A stretch of DNA of 64,000 bases from Vanilla planifolia (taxonomy: Eukaryota; Streptophyta; Magnoliopsida; Asparagales; Orchidaceae): the NCBI GenBank assembly GCA_023846275.1, contig CM043872.1:28324670-28388669 (forward strand), in the 5' to 3' direction. Shown piece after piece: positions 48,301 through 60,610 of the stretch. Every line of letters begins with the position of its first letter. Within the stretch, counting starts at the first letter, position 1. The translations under genes were made by a program, and so were the position numbers. The notes under the pieces are model-generated. The model saw only the letters and a program-made list of their open reading frames with translations, was not told the DNA's origin and searched no databases.

Positions 48301-51300
48301 CTGTCATTTCATCGTTCTTTAATATATGAAATATCTTTCCTGGTGATAGAGGCCAAACAGAGCTTAACATCAAGTGCTGTGATAGAAACAAAGAAATGGA
48401 GATTGTTATCATATATTCACATCTTACTGTACTTACATATCTTGGGAAATAGAATGGCTAACTGGTCTTGGCAAAAGCAATATTACTTCTCCACTCCAGT
48501 TGCATGAACTTTTTGTCTTATGTCATCTTCATGCACAGGGAAATGAAGAAAGGTTCTCCATTTATGTACATGCATCACGGGAAAAGCCAGTTCACGTGAG
48601 TCCCTTATTCATTGGTCAAAACATCCACAGCGAAAAGGTGATTCTTTTGTTTTAAACTCAGTAATAATTATTCTTTTAGGTTGAAGCCAAATGATTTTCT
48701 TTCTTACTGTATTTTTCCTAAAACTTCTTTGTTTAGATATATATTTTCACTAGTGAATAGATAGCATGATGCTTATTAAATCAACAAGATTGCATGTTGC
48801 TTGGGTAGACTTTTTATGATTTCATTGGAGATGTGTGAGAGTTCACAACTATTTAAAGTTTGATACTAACTAAAAATACAAGTTACCATCAACGAGAAAT
48901 TTGGGATAGGATGTTCTTCTTTCTCTTGGTAGTGTCTTAGAAATGGCTTTTTCCAAGTGCCAATTTAATGACTTTTATCACTTAAGAACAATAGAACTTT
49001 TATTCAAGTTTTCTTATCTAATATGCTTGTGTTTGTGCCTAAATTAAGTCATGTCAGAGCCTTGGGTTTTGCACTCCATAGAATATTTGGAAATGTTGTT
49101 GATATAAAAATAGATTCCCTTATCTATCAAAGTAATATTTTTAGTTGGCAGATTGGTTTGAATAGTGTTGCACTGAAGCCAACATCAATGCTTAATTGGT
49201 TTTCATTCCCTGAACACTTATTATAGTCATAGGTGTCTACTTCAACTTGTTTTTGGCAGTTTGAGGGGTAACAGTTGGGTTGCTTCCATTGTTAGACAAA
49301 AGGTCAATGGTTAAACTGTTTCTATTTTTATTTTGAGCTCATATGTCTGACTCACGGAAAACTGCCATGAAATATAACAAAATTTCAGCTTATTTGTAGA
49401 TTTATACATTGATTTCATCTTTGTTTGCCACCTGGAGGTTGTATGCGTGGCAAACATCTGTTATTTTTCACTAGCGTACATGTAGTTTCATTGTCATTTA
49501 GAATAGTTTAGGGAAATAATATATTTTGATACTCCTTAGCATTTAAGGTATCTATTAACATATTAATGATTTAAGTTCCTTTCATTAGACAAAATTTTAG
49601 ATTGTAAATTTGAAATTCAAATATCTCAAAATTTGAAATTCAAATTTGAACTATCGTTTATAATAACTTTCTTGGAAAGCTCACAAATGCTAAGTAACAT
49701 CTTAAAGCACTGTTTCATATAAACTTCCCTGTATTTGGATTGGAGATGTTCACCACTACTCAATTACATCCTTATTTCGCTTAAAACTTCTAGGCCTACA
49801 ACAATTCAAAATTTTGGTCCAATTTTGCATCTGCAGCCATCCATTCCTTCTTTCAAATGTGAAAATGTCAAAGCCTTGATTATGCATATATAGATTTTGC
49901 ATTAATTCATTTGGATGAGATATGTACATGTGTTTTACATTTCTACTTCTTGGCTATATTTTTTCTTAGTATCATCATTTTCAATCTTGTAGTCATGCAT
50001 TCTTGTTTTTTTTAATTATCATATGTATCATGAATTTCTTTCAATTTTATCATATTTCTATCATGTATAAATTATCATGATATTGCGCTAGAGATGTGCG
50101 CAAAACGAAAAATGTTTTATGCCAAGCCTGCTTAAAACTGTACCATTACTAACATGATATGATCATCATGTATGAAATTTGTGCTAATATAAATTAATCT
50201 CTTTTTTGTATAGGGTGGCTTTTGAAAGTCCGTTGAATGGTGTTATGCTTATTTCTAATTAAAATCAGAGTAGGATACTATAAATTGTAATTTACTGTAG
50301 GTATCCTGGGGTAAAATTTCCATGGTGGATGCTGAGAAGAGACTCTTAGCAAATGCTCTACAAGATACTGATAATCATCACTTTGTATTGCTTTCTGAAA
50401 GGTGATTATACTGAAATCTTAACTTAGTCTACTGCACATACTTGGTTTGATTTTTGTTGTTTTATTAATTCTTTGTTTCATTGCAGTTGTATACCACTGC
50501 ATAATTTTGATTATGTCTATAATTACCTTATGGAAACAAATATCAGCTTTGTTGACAGGTATTCTCTTTCACCTTTTTATTATTTTAACTTGTCCATGAA
50601 CTGGTTAGCTTCACACACCCATTTAGAGCTATCCAGTTAGACTTGTAGTAATGATGAGATAGTGTCTTTATTTAGCTTTGTAGATCCTGGCCCACATGGA
50701 GCAGGCAGGTATTCTGAACATATGCTACCAGAGATTGAGAAGAAAGACTGGAGAAAAGGTTCGCAGGTGAGAGTAGTTTAAACAATTCACTGGATGCTTC
50801 TGTCTTTCTCTAAGAATGTAGTGGAAAAGGATTCCATGGAGTATTGACAGATTGCAAGTGACGATTAGTGCAACTCAATTGAAGGTTCTGGTACAATTCT
50901 TGGACGTTTCATTGTTTTACCCTGGTGTGGATATCTCCCAGAATATCCAATAATGCTTGTGGTGGAAGTTTTTAGCTCATTTGATATATGAAATTCACCC
51001 ATTCTTTGCAAGAAAACTTGGATCACGTCTAACTTATTTTCTCCAATATGTTTACTTATATATTTTAAGATTTTAATTTTCATGGAAGTTTGATGGTCTG
51101 ATGTGGCCTAACAATTTACCAATTTTTGCTAAAAATTTCTGTTTAATCCATTATCCCTACCATCAAGCATAAATATATCATTTCCTCATGCAGTTGTAAC
51201 CATGCAGATACTTAAAACAAATACCTCATCATTTTCCTTGTTTTATGTTTCCTCTAGTAGATCCTTTTTAAGGGTAAATTGTAGATAGGCTAGCACATTT

Positions 51301-53528
51301 GACCTAATTGTCAAATAGGTCCCTAGAGTATCATAAATAGCCTGATGTAGATCCATAACACATTTTTAAGCTACTCTGCAAAAGAGCTACATAGATACGT
51401 GTGGTTTGTATAATTAAGTTTGTGAGCATATTGAACGATGGTTTACAGTATAACAATAGATTGTGATTTTAGATAGAGCATTTATGTGGCTTAATGAACT
51501 TGTTCTATTATTTTTAAAAGCTGAGAGATCTAATGGAGAATTACGTTGAACATGAGAGCTATGCCTGCAATTAAACCCCTTTTTAGTTATTTTCAACAAT
51601 TATCCTGAGGGGTTGAGTTTCTTTTCATGTCTGTAGTGGTTCTCAATCAAGCGAAGACATGCTTTGCTCCTACTGGTTGACAGCTTTTACTACAACAAAT
51701 TCAAGCTATATTGCAAGGCAAGTTAAACCCAATATTTTGTGATGATTTGCTTTCATTTATTAACGATGGTTTTATGGGGGCATACATCTGAATGAGGCTG
51801 TTGAATTAGCATAATCTATGCAAGATTGACGTGTGCAACCTTAACTTGGTATTTTGAGGAGGTGGTTTTCTAATCATCTTCTACAGATTATGATAAGCAC
51901 ACGAGTTTGTTGTGCATGTGAACGTGAAGACTGAATGAGTCATGAAATGTGCTAATGTAAATGAAAATGAGTGAAAATTAATAAACATCCTTGACTGTCT
52001 CATCAAAGGTCTTTGTTCTTTTTGTTCGTGGATGTTTAAGCATTCCATCAAAGTGTTCCATAAAGTACTCCATTCAAGGAGGATTTCTGCTTATGTTCCT
52101 TCTCACTGAGAAAGGTTTATTAGCCATTTTGTACTCAGTTTGGTCAGAATGGTATTAATGTTTGTTTGCTTTCTAACTATCACAGCCAGGTATGGAAGGC
52201 AATAAAAATTGTTATGCCGACGAACATTATGTTCCTACCCTCTTAAATGTTAGTAAGACCTTAGCTCTTTATTTGAAATTATCTGTTCATTTGATGGTTT
52301 TCTTTGCCATTAGGTTTACCTTTGTAGTTTGCTTTATCAACATCTATTTTTCAATCTTCTAGATGGCAGATCCGAGTGGAATTGCAAATTGGTCAGTTAC
52401 CCACGTGGATTGGTCGGAAGGAAAGTGGCATCCCAAGTCCTATAGAGCGGAACATGTAACTTTTGATCTTCTGAAGAATATTACGGTATGTGTTTCTTTG
52501 TTCCAGGTTCTGTTGCTGCCTCCATTCATACACATTCTAATGCAAAGATTATCATTTAATATTTCCAACTTCTTTTATGCAGACTATTGATCAGATTATA
52601 CATGTTACAAGTGATTCAAAAGTAAGTTTTGATTATTATTCATTTTGTTTTTGTGGTATGATGATTTCACCAATCTTCTTAAATCAGGCTCTGCTTTTGC
52701 TATGTACTCTGAATTATTAGCTATCTTCATAGGTTCTTGAAGTTATGAACCCACCCATGGAATGAAAATCACTTACCCCTTGAGTATCTAGTTATATTAT
52801 TAACCTGCTTCAAAAGTAAAAGTTAAATGATAGGAACATAATGGTATTGTGTAAACTGGAATCTTGGTCTCCATTAAACTGTCAGCAGGAGAATAAACAT
52901 AAAGCTTTCCCGTCACATTCTGTTGCTAGAATCTTGGTCTCCATGGTGATGTCAACCGGAAAATTAAACATGATTTTAAGTCAAAATGTTTAACAGGAAG
53001 AAATATTTTTTGACACACTACTTTTTTTAATTGATCTAATTAGCAAGATTCACATATATAGACATTGGACTTCAGTTTTGGCACGTGAACTTTAGTCCTG
53101 TCCTAGAAGTTGAAAATTTATGTTGATATAGAATGCTGCCCCTCAACTAAAAGCTTCAAAACTTGTTGAATGAGGGTTTAACGAATAATTTGCATTGCCA
53201 ATCTTGATAGCCCTATAGTTTGGTGCTTTCCAAACAATGGTGTGAGGAGGGCTGATAGTATTCAAAAGCTCCTTTTCAATCAAATTTCTTGATTTAGATA
53301 ACTGATGTGTGATTATCCTTTGGGCTCTTACGATGAACGAGACGTTTTTCTCCCAATTGAAGTACTTAGCTCACGCTTTTTGGTGAACTGCTTTTGCAGA
53401 GAACTGCCATGCGAAAGCCTTGTTTGTGGAATGGGATGAGGAGGCCATGCTATCTGTTTGCTAGGAAGTTTTGCCTTGATGGCCTTGATAATTTGATGGC
53501 TATTCTAGGCAATTTCACAGTTTTCTGA
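42339..53528 (+). CDS. GT14 family glycosyltransferase (core-2/I-branching-like, BC10/DUF266 type), ten exons
   Basis: The exons are 42339-42710, 48539-48637, 50301-50401, 50487-50558, 50676-50766, 51637-51717, 52186-52248, 52363-52485, 52583-52621 and 53400-53528, giving 389 residues, with every phase matching. It is a type II membrane protein: basic N-terminus, one membrane segment at about 25-45 (PLWIIFLVSLVCISLIVVYI), and a Pro-rich stem. The Branch domain starts at IAFMFLTPASLPFEKLWEKF (103-122). It continues with YVHASRE, WGKISMVDAEKRLLANAL, LSESCIPLHNFDYVYNYL, DPGPHGAGRYS, RRHALLLLVDSFYYNKFKLYC, ADEHYVPTLLN and NWSVTHVDWSEGKWHP, and ends with RRPCYLFARKF. The rice relative BC10 is a Golgi enzyme affecting wall strength and cellulose; sugar donor and acceptor here are unknown. 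The sixth intron has a GC donor; the others are GT-AG. Intron 1 is 5.8 kb and holds transposon remains. An orthologue cannot be named without a search. Confidence 0.93.
42711..48538 (+). other. Intron 1 of the GT14 gene (5.8 kb, repeat-bearing)
   Basis: Donor CTG/GTAATT and acceptor GCACAG/GGAAAT keep the frame in phase 0. The middle part (about 43.4-48.0 kb) is less AT-rich than normal intergenic DNA here and contains broken transposon-like coding sequence, so the intron probably grew by insertion. Confidence 0.75.
45930..46320 (+). mobile_element. Decayed Ty3/gypsy integrase fragment
   Basis: In one frame 45950-46163 reads TLWLERLYSDEKLNWVYELP, then KVLWLYCSMLATTTPQTPFS, LLYDTKAII and later EEINFLDYELV. 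This matches the C-terminal part of Ty3/gypsy integrases, which typically show a NW-ELP-VLWAYR-T---TG-TPF-L-YG-EA pattern. A stop follows, and a further degenerate KRYY-like piece appears near 46270. Only this part of pol is recognisable. I could not identify LTRs. It is a dead relic on the plus strand of intron 1. Confidence 0.7.
51718..51719 (+). other. Non-canonical GC splice donor (GC-AG intron)
   Basis: Exon 6 of the GT14 gene ends TTGCAAG and the intron begins GCAAGT, the classic strong context of GC-AG introns (AG/GCAAGT). Splicing there to the acceptor at 52185 keeps the frame and yields CKPGMEGNKNCYADEHY, which fits the family pattern. A GT two codons' worth downstream would break the frame. 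Confidence 0.85.
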
Positions 53529-56500
53529 TGCCAAGCAAGTACAGCTTATAGCGGGGCAAGTGTTTAGGAGAGGTGATGATGTTTATAGCCCAACTGTATG
53601 CTTTTATGAACAGTTTATATCTTTTGAGTCATTGATTTTGTATTTCGATTTGTTTATTTTCAAACTCGTTTTGTTGTTTTTATATAATTATATATCTTAA
53701 AATATCAATAGATAATTTGATTTTTATATAATAATCATATATTTAGCTTTACATTTTGACTATGATTTATCAAGTCTTATTATTTTCCTCTAAGGTTGAC
53801 ATCTTTCCAACTGTCTTCTTCTTCTATAGTCCGAGGAGAATCACACTGGTTGTCATGACTGATTTGATGATATCATAGTCATAACATGATTTAATTTTGA
53901 TTAAATGTAAGAGCAAGGTGAATAGGAATAAGTTGACATGCATTTTTTTAATGTTAGTTATAAATATGATGTTTTTTTAGATCTTAGCCATAGATGAGGT
54001 GCGTCTATGGTCATACAAAAGTACATCATATCTTGACATATACATCTTTGTTTTAGATGAAACAACTGGATAACGAACTGGCGGCCGGCCATACATTCCA
54101 CAATTTCATCCTCACAGAATACCTGGTCTCGGCTTATCTGAGCAAAAAAAAATTGGATAAAGCTACCAAAACCTTTTATGTTTATCTCTATTTTTAAAAT
54201 TGTTATTAATATCATTAATTGAATAAAATATAAAGTTCATATATGGCTTTATCTTACAATATTTGTAGTATTTATTGTACGATGCTGGGTTGTGAAATAT
54301 ACAAAAAAAGCCTACAATTTTTGTGATATTATTTTGTCTTTTGTAATAAGGTCCAAAATTATTCCTTTTTTCTCTGAGGTATTATGGTTTTTAATTCTTA
54401 TCTACTTAGACCATTAAAGTATAAATAAAAATAATAATTAAATTCTTTTAACACTTTATTATTTAATATTTATTTTTCTATTTGGGCTTATGCTTTTCTT
54501 AAGTATCCTATGTATTTCTGTTGGTCGCATTTCTTGAATTTTCTTATCATTATCAATCCATGTGATAGCTTTGTGTAGTTTCAGTGTTGTTTGTTTAGGA
54601 TTTTATAGATGACAACAATATATTAAAGAGTCAAATTAGTTTTGCTTGAGAGCTTTAAATATCTTATGATTATATTTAAGTATTATTCTTAGGATATCTA
54701 TAATTGTGCTTATGTAACTATTGATGTATCATGTATTTGAGTGTCTAGGTGTTGGCAAGATCATCTAAAACATATTAATATTTTAAGTACTTTTCTTTTC
54801 ATAATAAATTATATTAAATCAGTAAATTAATATTTATTTTAAAAATTAAGAAAATGATTCTATATCGTATCAGTAGTAACATTACTACGTTTTCATTCAT
54901 TTTTTTAAATCATTTCACATTATTTAATTGTGTCGATTAAATATTTTATTAACTACTTAAAATAATATTATCAAAAAGGAAATTTCCAATCATTAAATAA
55001 TATACTTTAAACCCAAGCATATCAATTTCAAAAATCAGTAATATGCATATATTTAAATACCAATATTACATAAAAAATAAAAATAAAAATATGTTTCCTA
55101 ACATTTGGCAGGTTTCTAGGCAAGAGTGACACCGAGGACAGCTTGCCATATATAACTACGGGCCGGCTTAGACTTCGTTATTCGCACATATATCTATATT
55201 TTTGCCTTTAGTTAAAACCATGTCACATTCATGCATCAAACTTTATTTTTATTCATGATATCAAATGTATACATATTAAAGATGAATTAATTGTCTCCTC
55301 CACGATTTATAAGAGACAAAAATAAAAAAACAAAGACTAATATTACTTTTGATAACCAGTAACACAACACTGCACGCTTAATATTTTCTTTAATGCTGTT
55401 AATTAATCAAGTGTAATCTCTAAACTGATGATATTAGTATAATAACAACCAACCATGCGTCTTGAAGAAGAAGGCTTACATTTCTTATTACTGTCAAGAA
55501 AAATAATTGAAAGAGCCTTAATGGAGATACGTAGGAAGGTGAATGCTTTGTTATTTGATGGTTGGTAGCCATGCATAAATGGGTTTTATTGGGAAAAAAA
55601 TGAGCTTAGATCTAATTTTTATTATCCTAATATATACACAAATGTAATCATCCTTCTTCTTTAGTATAATAACAGCCTAATATTGACTTTGATGAAGAAG
55701 GTTTATATTTATTTTTACAATTGACAAATAAAATGATTAAAAGGCATCAATAGAAAAAAGTAAGAAAACCAATGATTGTCATTTCATGATGTGTAACAAG
55801 TTTGGAGATGTAGGTCTTATTTGCAAAATAAGTTTACATTATTTTTTAATATTTGTTTCTAAAATTTGAAATTATCAAAATTTTATTTTGCCTAACATTG
55901 AATTTTTTTTTCAAAAATCTTCTTAAAACCTTTTTTTTTTTAAAAAAAAAAAAAACTTCTTTTATAACATGAACATCCCAATTGCTTCTTAGATTAACGT
56001 TTGCACAAATTTCTCAATAAAATAGCGCTGCCATGAAGTATGAAATTGCAATTATCCTTTTTTTTATTGCATGAAGAAAGAATTGATGTTATAAAAAAGT
56101 GATTTAAATAAGTTAGTCCAAACATCCAATTTCCCAATGTTGTTTACTTCCCGTCAACGTCTCTATTTGCTGACATGATATTATTTATATATATATATGA
56201 ATTTCCAATAAAAAAATAGAAATACTTTATTCTAAAGCTAATAAAACAAAAATAGCTTAGTCAAAAGCTGCATAGTTAAGTTTTTTTTATCTTATTTTAT
56301 TGAAATATTTTAATTATTATTACTCATTCTAACAAGCTGTGACAATAACAATTATTAAAATTTTAGATTTTAAAAATAATTGTTGAACATAGAATAATAT
56401 AATATTTGAATTTTTTTTATTTTGAATTTCTTAAAGTTTCTTAAATATTTATTATGTAACAAAGGAGAATTGCCTCATTTTTTGATAAATATAGAGAATT

Positions 56501-59500
56501 CGAAAGTAATTCATAGTAAAAATTTAGAGAATCTCTTTTGATTAGATTATAGTGAATTTTAAGGCAAAATGTTTCATAAAGAAAATAACATTTTAGAGAT
56601 AATATTGAGTCAACTAATTTGATATTTGGAGCTTACTCATGAGGATTATTCCAGTTACAAGTAACTAATATTCTTTGTTGATTGTGTCTAAGATCTTTGA
56701 ACAATTAAAATTATACATTTCTTATGTCTTTCTTATATAGTTTTATCAGTTGAGTGATACATTGGGGGTCTTCTTATATAATAAAGATTTAAATAATAAT
56801 TGAGATTTAGAAAAAAAAAATATTTATCTATTATATATATATGTATATATATATATACTTAATTTGTGTTCAATTCAAGTAAATCTTGATTTTTCTTTTG
56901 TATTTTTGATATTTACATACTAATGAAATGTTAATATTTCATTGATTGTTGCGAATGATTCTCTCGACATTTCGGCAAATCCTACTACTCACTACCACAA
57001 ATGGCCCTCTAAGCTTTGTTGAGAATGAGATTGATAAAATGATATCAAAGAGTTTTAGGTTTTGAAAAATTAGGATATGAGCAAAGTTAATGTATTTAGG
57101 ATTTAATGTGAATGGGAAATTTATATGCTAAAAACACATTTATTTGCAAATTTTATGAAAAAACAAACAAAAAATTGTGATTACAATTTTGGTTCTAATA
57201 AACAGTATGTATTCTTTTATAAGACTTTAGAAGAACAGTATAATATATCATGCTATGACATCAATTTTAGTACGATATTATATCACAATAGTATTCAAGA
57301 CAAGGAGATGATCATTTTGAAGGTATCAATATTTTTGTGGCTGATGTGCTTTGTTTATTGGTTCATATTAGTTTAGTGTAAACACAAATAAGAGGCTTAT
57401 TATTGACATTTAAATTTATAAGAATTTTGAGTTATTATTAATTGTATAGTACTTAGCCTTTAGATATTTAAGAGTTTGAGGGTATATATTGAAGTGAAGG
57501 AGAGAAATTTTATATCTTTTAATAATTTTTATTCTTTGTAACAAATCAACATAAAAATATAAAAATTTATTTTGATGAAACATATTAAATATCTCTTTAG
57601 ATGTATCTTATAATTCAATTTGTTAGGAGTTTATTTTTTGAGATAAATTTGTTGGTTATTTAAATGGTTAATATTAATCAAAGAAGGCATGTTAGTCTAT
57701 AGCTAATAGACATTCAACATGTCTTATTTGGAGATCTCATTGAAGTAGGAGTTGTAACTTTCCATGAAGAGCATGGATTGTTTTAGAAATAACTTAATGT
57801 TGGTTGACTTAGTGTTGATATCCCCTTATAGATTTGATGTTGTTGCTTGCTAATGATATTTGAGATAATTGTTGCCTTATCTTTTTTCAATGAAAGTTTT
57901 ATATTAAAAAGGCATTTTTAGGACTTCTTGTATGATAAAACTTTATTCATCTTTAAGATTTTAAAAAGGTATTTTTTATGTTTTAGTTTTTAAACTATAA
58001 TTTTGAATTTTTATCTATTATTATTTCTTTCAAAAAGATTAATATTCTTAAGTAATTATAATATTGAGTTGGGCTCAAATCATGTATATTTTGATATTTT
58101 TTTTTGTTTGTTAATGAACTTGATAGATTGAATTTTGAAGGTTTCGTCATAAATCTATTTCTTGTTTTAATTAAAAAGAGGAGAGAAAAAATTCAAAGAT
58201 TTTGTTTCAATTTTAGTCATTTGGCAAAGATATTGTTATGATCCTTTTGACTTTTTATTTATTTTATTTATGTTTAATGTTGCATTGGATTAGTTTAGAT
58301 TAATTTTTTATAGAATTTTAGAAAGATTAAATGAATTTTTAAATATAATAAAAATTTTAAAAAATGTGATGAAATAATAGCTTTTGGTCAAATTTGAAAC
58401 TAATTGAAATATGCAAAATTAACGAAATTAAACAAAATGGATTGTTAATGATAGTTGCAAACTATTTCTAATTAAGACTTAATTGAAATTAGTCAAAATT
58501 AATGACTTTTACTAAGACCAAGGATCACCTAGAGGAATGAGCCACCTCTTTTTTTTTCGCTAATCATAATTAGTCTAGATAAGAAAACAAAGAGATGTAT
58601 CAATCATCTTTCGTTTTATTGCCACCCGTTTCAATGCACATTTAACCACCTATAAAAATTATAGTGCTATTGTAAATGGTTGTCTGTGCTTAAGTTATGA
58701 ATGCATTTATTTCAAGAGATTGAGCGTAGAACATCTCATTTGAGTTATTTCTTAAATCAATTTTATGTTTCTTTGATCTTTTTATCTAATAATATATATA
58801 ATGATATCAAATTAAGTTAAATATGAGTTTTCACATATTATAACAATAATGCTTAGAACATAAATGTAACATTCAAATAATATGATGATAAACTTGAATT
58901 TAAAATTATTTTTAAAAATATTTTTAAACTATAAAACAATTATAACATTATATGTATATTTATTCAAAATAAAATTTTAATATAAACATACTAGATATAA
59001 TATCAAAATATATAAGATACAATATTTTTCAAAAATATATTTTTCAAAAATGTATGTTTATATCACATCACCCAACTCATTTGTTTTTTGGCTCACTTCC
59101 TTTTTATTTATTTGTGATATTATCTGAAATATAAGTAAAAAAATAATGTTAAATTTATCATAATGTTGCCTTTAGGATGGAAGATTAAGAAATTAAATGC
59201 TTAATCCTATTAAATTCAATGGATTTGAGTTATAGCCAAATGTCTTACACACTATTTAATGTTTTATCACTTATTTGACTTTTTCAAATTGTGTTATTTC
59301 ATATTAGCAATACATCAAAAGTTTTCATATATTACCAAATTTTTAACTCCATTAAAGGTTGCTTTAGTTAGGTCTTACTTATAATTTTTTTATTATTTGA
59401 TTTAACATTATCTAAATAATAATTTATTTTTATTTTAATATCATAATATTTGATGTTAAATATTTCTCACTTTAAATGACATCTAAATATTATAAATCAT

Positions 59501-60067
59501 AGTTGTCATTAATTTTATTTAAATAAGTCATAAATTCAGTATTTAAAATTCAAAATAATATTAAGGACATTTTAAAAGGACATTTTTCATACTTATTAAA
59601 ATCCTTAGTTGAGCTACTCTAAATTAGTTATAACTTTGATTGTTTTAATGATTGACATAATTAATCAAGTTTATGTAATGCAAATAATAGGATAATTAAA
59701 TTATTGTAATTAGAATAAGCCTAAAATCTCATAACATTATTATTTTTCTTTAAATGTCTAGTTTTTCGCAAGTTTTGATAATTAAGTTTAGGGTATCATT
59801 GTCACCATGGAATTGGACACAACCATAAAAATTATTGAACCGAACCATAAATATTCAAGTTTGGGCAAAGTTCGAGTATAACGTTTCAATTAACAAGCCT
59901 AAAAATGCCACGTCAAAGAAGGGCTAATTTGGTAAAACGCCATGTCAAAATCGGCAGATGAGATCAAGCTTCTAATTTTTTTGTTAAGTGCAGATTATTT
60001 ATGTCCATTTCCCACACCCGACTCTCCGATCTGTCAAACACGAGGTTTTACCAGCACGGAGGGGAAG
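53529..60067. other. Gene-free AT-rich DNA
   Basis: About 6.5 kb. The first few hundred bases may be the GT14 3' UTR. Beyond that the DNA is AT-rich with homopolymer runs and a short (TA)n tract around 56830-56858. The 83-codon frame at 57125-57376 has no known domain. The last 200 bp carry a CCACGTCA motif at 59908-59915 (ACGT core) in the likely promoter of the PADRE gene. Confidence 0.6.
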
Positions 60068-60610
60068 ATGGGGTGTTGCTTTTCGCGCAACAAATCAGAG
60101 CCGTTCAATGGAGTGCGTGTGCTACACATCAACGGGCACTTGGAGGGCTTCGATGCTCCCGTCACCGCATGCGAGATCACCGGCAAGCCCCCTTACCAGC
60201 TCCTCTTCTCACCGGTCCACCTCTTATCGGGCTATGCGAAACCTCTGCAAGCGAACGAACAGCTCGAGCCGGGCCGCGTTTATTTCCTCTTACCCTACTC
60301 CGTTCTCCAGACCAGCCCAGCCGACCTGACTGCCCTAGCGATCCGGCTGTGCGCCGTGGCCAACCGGTCTGCCAAGGTCGCTCCGGTTAAGGGCACGATC
60401 AGACCGGCCTTGGTCCAGACCGTAGGGGAGGTTGGTTGTGTTCGGCAAGATATGCGGCTGCCCCGGGTCCGACCGTGGAAACCGGTGCTTGAGACCATAC
60501 GGGAGTTGTCCTTCCGGCGGACGATGGAGAGATTGGAGTCCAACTTGACTTTCCAGAGAGACCAACCAAACACGACTTTAGCGAACTCAGCGTCAAGGGT
60601 TGAAGCGTAA
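60068..60610 (+). CDS. PADRE-domain (DUF4228) protein, 180 residues, single exon
   Basis: I take the start at 60068 because it gives MGCCFSR, the usual N-terminus of this family. Gly2 fits N-myristoylation and Cys3-Cys4 fit palmitoylation, so membrane attachment is likely. An in-frame ATG at 59942 would add 42 unlike residues and hide that signal. The PADRE core spans about 16-100: VRVLHINGHLEGFDAPVTAC, EITGKPP, LLSGYAKPL, EQLEPGRVYFLLPYSVLQ and SPADLTALAIRL. The C-terminal half is basic and less conserved (RPALVQ..., RPWKPVLETIRELSFRRTME), again as in relatives. Family genes are plant-specific, often respond to pathogens and abiotic stress, and lack a known biochemical function. GC-rich codon use contrasts with the flanks. 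Overlapping frames on both strands are shadows. Confidence 0.92.
   Translation: MGCCFSRNKSEPFNGVRVLHINGHLEGFDAPVTACEITGKPPYQLLFSPVHLLSGYAKPLQANEQLEPGRVYFLLPYSVLQTSPADLTALAIRLCAVANRSAKVAPVKGTIRPALVQTVGEVGCVRQDMRLPRVRPWKPVLETIRELSFRRTMERLESNLTFQRDQPNTTLANSASRVEA

Noticed and set aside
59942-60067. Upstream in-frame ATG that would lengthen the PADRE protein by 42 residues
   Set aside because: It would bury the MGCC acylation signal typical of the family, and the extra residues resemble no conserved extension.
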